A stretch of DNA of 7,994 nucleotides from an uncultured Clostridia bacterium. GTDB lineage: Bacteria > Bacillota > Clostridia > TANB77 > CAG-508. Where the stretch lies: positions 1 to 7,994 of the forward strand of contig CAKOVP010000041.1 of NCBI GenBank assembly GCA_934122035.1. The letters run 5' to 3'. The notes beneath the pieces were generated by a model that was given only the letters and a program-made list of their open reading frames with translations, did no database searches and had not been told where the DNA came from. Of this stretch, positions 5,294-7,994 are shown piece by piece. Both the position numbers and the translations under genes were made by a program. Positions within the stretch are counted from its first letter, which is position 1. Each line of letters opens with the position of its first letter.

Positions 5294-7855
5294 TTGAAAA
5301 GACCACTTTTTATAATTGCTCTTAGTTTTTTAATAGGAACAATTTTAGGAGCATACGTAAATAAATGTATGCTCTTAATATATGTAATCGGATTTTTAGG
5401 AATAATATTTACATTAGTTTTACTATTTTCAAACAATAATCGTCATAAAAAACAAATAATAAGTATATTAATTTTAGCAACGATTTTAATATCATTTACA
5501 TATACAGTGTTGGAAAATAATAAATATAACAATATTTGTAATAAATTAAATGAAAAAGAAATTACGCTAGAAGCAGTTGTTTGTAGTAGCATAAAAGAAA
5601 CAGATTATACTTATCAGGTAACTATAAGAGTATTAAAAATAGAGAATAGTAAATTTAAAAATACACAATTAAATTTAATGGCTAAAAAGGGAAAAGACAA
5701 AACCCAAATCAACAAATTACAATATGGAAACAAAATTAAAGTAATAGGAACATTCAATAAGGCAGAAGAAGCGAGAAACTATAAGGGGTATAGTTATAGT
5801 GATTATTTAAAAACCAAAAAGATATTTGGAAATATGAATTGTGATAATTTAGAAAATATTACAGTTGGTGCAAAAAATAAAGAAAACATAATAAACACAT
5901 CCATATATAAGCTATCAAGTATATTAAAAGAAAATACTGAAAAAATTTTACCAAAAGATGAAGCTGGACTTTTACAAGGCATTCTTTTAGGAGATAGTTC
6001 TAAAATATCTGATGAAATAAAAGAAAACTTTAAAGACTGCAATTTATCACATATGCTTGCAGTTTCAGGAGCACATTTATCTTATTTAATTATTGCGATA
6101 AATTTAATATTTAATAAAAACAAAATTGGAATTAGAAACAACTATATAATTTCTATAATTATAATAATAATTTTTATGCTAATAACAGGAATGAGTCCAT
6201 CTGTAGTAAGGGCTGGAATATGCACAATAATTTCAATTATATCAACACTATTATATAGAAAACAGGATTCAATCACAACAATATCAATAGCATTATTATA
6301 CACTCTTATAAAAAATCCATTTAGTATATTTGATATTGGAATGCAGCTTTCTTATGCAGGAACTGTAAGTTTAATTTTGTTCTATCCAGAAGTGCAAAGA
6401 AAATTCTTAAAAAATAAAAAAGAAGAGAAAGTAAATAAAATTAAGATTAACAAAAATTTAACGACAAATGGCAAAATAAGCAACACAAATAACAAAGAAA
6501 ATAAAGGAAGATATGGACTAAAAGATAATGTGATAGAAAAGATAAAAAATTATGTACTAGACACAAGTTTAGTTACAATTTGTGCCAATATATTAATTAT
6601 GCCAATTACAATATATAATTTTAATATAATATCACTAAACTTTATAATTTCTAATTTGGCTACAAGCCAATTTTTAGGGTTCAGCATAATCTTGGGAATG
6701 CTTACAGTTTTAACATCGTTAATTTCAATAAAATTAGCAAAATTATTAGCAATATCATTAAAAATTTTACTTGGAATAATTATAAAAATAACAAACAACA
6801 TTGCAAAGCTACCATATGCAAATATAATAGTTATAACACCACATTTAGTAACAATAATTATTGTATATGTAGTAATATTTTTGGCATATTTTTGTATAAA
6901 GAAGAACAAGAACCCAATTAAAATAATAAAAAAATATCAGAAAAAGTTAATAGTAATATTGTTAATTATTAATATTACAGGTGGAATGTTAGATATTTAC
7001 AATTTAAATATACAAGAACTTCAAGTTTATTTTGTAGATGTTGGACAAGGAGACTGCACGTATATAAAAACTCCAACTAATAAAACAATATTAATAGATG
7101 GAGGAGGATCAAGAGATTCTAGCAAATATGATGTTGGAGAAAAAGTTTTATTGCCATATTTATTAGACAGAAGAGTAAATAAATTAGATTATATAATAGT
7201 GTCCCATTTTGACGCAGATCACTGTCAAGGCCTGGAGGCTGTTCTAAATACAATAAAAGTAAAAAATATTGTCGTTTGCAAACAAGCAACAGTATCAAAG
7301 TTGTACCAAGAGATTATAAACATTTGCAAAAAGAAAAAAGTAAATATAATAGTAACAAAAAGAGGGCAAAAACTAACCATAGATAAATATGTTTATTTTA
7401 ATATCTTACATCCAGGGGATATAATGTTAGATGATGGAAAAGGTGGGCTAAATGCAAATGCTATAGTTGCAAAAATGTATTACAAAGAAAAATTTTCAAT
7501 ATTGTTTACTGGTGATATAGAAGAAGACGCAGAAAAGAAATTAGTAAAAATATATGGAAACAAATTAAAATGTAATATATTAAAAGTTGCACATCACGGT
7601 TCAAAAACATCTAGTACAAGCGAATTTTTAGAGTGCGTAAAACCTAAAATTGCTCTAATTGGAGTAGGAAAAAATAACAAATTTGGACATCCAAATGAAG
7701 GTGTATTAGAAAGGTTAAAAAATATATATGCACATATTTACAGAACAGACCAATGTGGCGAAATTTCCCTAAAAATAAACAAACAACTAAAATACAAAAT
7801 AACAACATATATTAATGAAATGAATGAGAATAAATTAAAAACTATAATTTACTAA
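5294..7855 (+). CDS. comEC: ComEC/Rec2 DNA-uptake channel with metallo-beta-lactamase domain
   Basis: ComEC forms the inner-membrane channel that imports single-stranded DNA during transformation. The 853-residue protein starts with membrane helices (about 5-70). A soluble OB-fold/DUF4131-like region follows (about 85-190, GTFNKAEEARNYKGYSYSDY). The polytopic Competence domain comes next (LLQGILLGDSSKIS, LSHMLAVSGAHLSYL, TGMSPSVVRAG, GMQLSYAGT). The C-terminal metallo-beta-lactamase-like domain (about 575-840) carries VDVGQGDC, ILIDGGG, HFDADH (638-643), FTGDIEEDAE (Asp741) and AHHGS (His767, His768). The metal-site motifs look intact, so a nuclease role for this domain is plausible. A Lys/Asn-rich hydrophilic insertion (about 365-430) interrupts the membrane part and helps make it slightly long for the family. 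I find no Trp in the whole protein. The gene follows the NlpC/P60 gene in an apparent operon; no terminator is visible after it. Other competence genes are not in the window, so actual transformability is unknown. Confidence 0.96.
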   Translation: MKRPLFIIALSFLIGTILGAYVNKCMLLIYVIGFLGIIFTLVLLFSNNNRHKKQIISILILATILISFTYTVLENNKYNNICNKLNEKEITLEAVVCSSIKETDYTYQVTIRVLKIENSKFKNTQLNLMAKKGKDKTQINKLQYGNKIKVIGTFNKAEEARNYKGYSYSDYLKTKKIFGNMNCDNLENITVGAKNKENIINTSIYKLSSILKENTEKILPKDEAGLLQGILLGDSSKISDEIKENFKDCNLSHMLAVSGAHLSYLIIAINLIFNKNKIGIRNNYIISIIIIIIFMLITGMSPSVVRAGICTIISIISTLLYRKQDSITTISIALLYTLIKNPFSIFDIGMQLSYAGTVSLILFYPEVQRKFLKNKKEEKVNKIKINKNLTTNGKISNTNNKENKGRYGLKDNVIEKIKNYVLDTSLVTICANILIMPITIYNFNIISLNFIISNLATSQFLGFSIILGMLTVLTSLISIKLAKLLAISLKILLGIIIKITNNIAKLPYANIIVITPHLVTIIIVYVVIFLAYFCIKKNKNPIKIIKKYQKKLIVILLIINITGGMLDIYNLNIQELQVYFVDVGQGDCTYIKTPTNKTILIDGGGSRDSSKYDVGEKVLLPYLLDRRVNKLDYIIVSHFDADHCQGLEAVLNTIKVKNIVVCKQATVSKLYQEIINICKKKKVNIIVTKRGQKLTIDKYVYFNILHPGDIMLDDGKGGLNANAIVAKMYYKEKFSILFTGDIEEDAEKKLVKIYGNKLKCNILKVAHHGSKTSSTSEFLECVKPKIALIGVGKNNKFGHPNEGVLERLKNIYAHIYRTDQCGEISLKINKQLKYKITTYINEMNENKLKTIIY

Positions 7856-7994
7856 AAATTCACAAAAGTTCATAAAATGTATATAACAATATAGAGAGGA
7901 ATATGCTAAAAAACTGCTTGTAGGTTAGTCAATCATTTGTCACAAATTATTTAAAATAAATACTTTGAGCACCTATATTGCAAATAACGATTCT
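7856..7994. other. Tail with no supported gene
   Basis: There is no terminator-like hairpin after comEC. An AGAGAGGA site (7893-7900) precedes ATG 7903, but that frame stops after six codons. TTGTCA (7937-7942) with TACTTT (7961-7966) at an 18-base spacing is a weak promoter candidate for a gene beyond the window. Confidence 0.4.

Noticed and set aside
7903..7923. ATG with an AGAGAGGA site after comEC
   Set aside because: The frame closes after six codons; it could be a leader peptide or a broken gene start, but there is not enough sequence to support either.
1..7994. CRISPR arrays, tRNA or rRNA genes, transposase genes
   Set aside because: No regularly spaced repeats, cloverleaf-like segments, rRNA motifs or transposase motifs were seen on either strand.

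Overview
The window is AT-rich, low-GC Firmicutes-type DNA, most likely from a gut-type Clostridia genome or metagenome bin. The evidence is strong A/T codon bias, AAAGGAGG-like ribosome binding sites, TTG and GTG starts, intrinsic terminators, an EF-Tu tail, a class B penicillin-binding protein, an SH3/NlpC-P60 wall hydrolase and ComEC. TGA acts as a stop and Trp is encoded by TGG, which argues against mollicutes. All recognised genes are on the + strand.

Layout: positions 1-371 are the 3' end of tuf, closed by a strong terminator (391-433). A 686-base non-coding stretch follows (434-1119). It holds copy A of a 66-bp repeat (465-530), a perfect 26-bp AT palindrome, an extended -10 promoter (866-894), a long leader hairpin (910-973) and an A-rich leader. 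Positions 1120-2338 encode a pilin-like N-terminus joined to a formylglycine-generating-enzyme-like (C-type lectin fold) domain. Its last ~150 bases switch abruptly to about 52% GC with almost exclusively C/T-ending codons. That is the signature of a diversity-generating retroelement (DGR) variable region, and an 8-bp stem-loop lies 13 bases after the stop. The start codon and the pilin signal are in different frames, with the shift at short A-tracts. A structured non-coding stretch and a terminator follow (2339-2606).

Positions 2635-3648 encode the N-terminal part of a class B PBP. It is cut off before its catalytic serine, exactly where repeat copy B (3644-3709) begins. The two repeat copies are direct, 61/66 identical and 3179 bp apart. 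They bracket a block holding the DGR target and the broken PBP. Downstream, a near-consensus promoter (3761-3789) drives a probable two-gene operon: a secreted three-SH3 NlpC/P60 peptidase (3869-5251) and ComEC (5294-7855). The last 139 bases hold no convincing gene.

The main candidate for a system worth study is the hypervariable pilin-like/FGE surface protein. It appears to be a DGR target acting without a reverse transcriptase or template repeat in this window (so in trans, or as a remnant). Its expression may be gated by an A-tract frameshift, and it sits in a block flanked by direct repeats. The alternatives are an assembly join at the repeat or a decayed locus. The protein and motif calls rest on reading the sequence; no database search was run.
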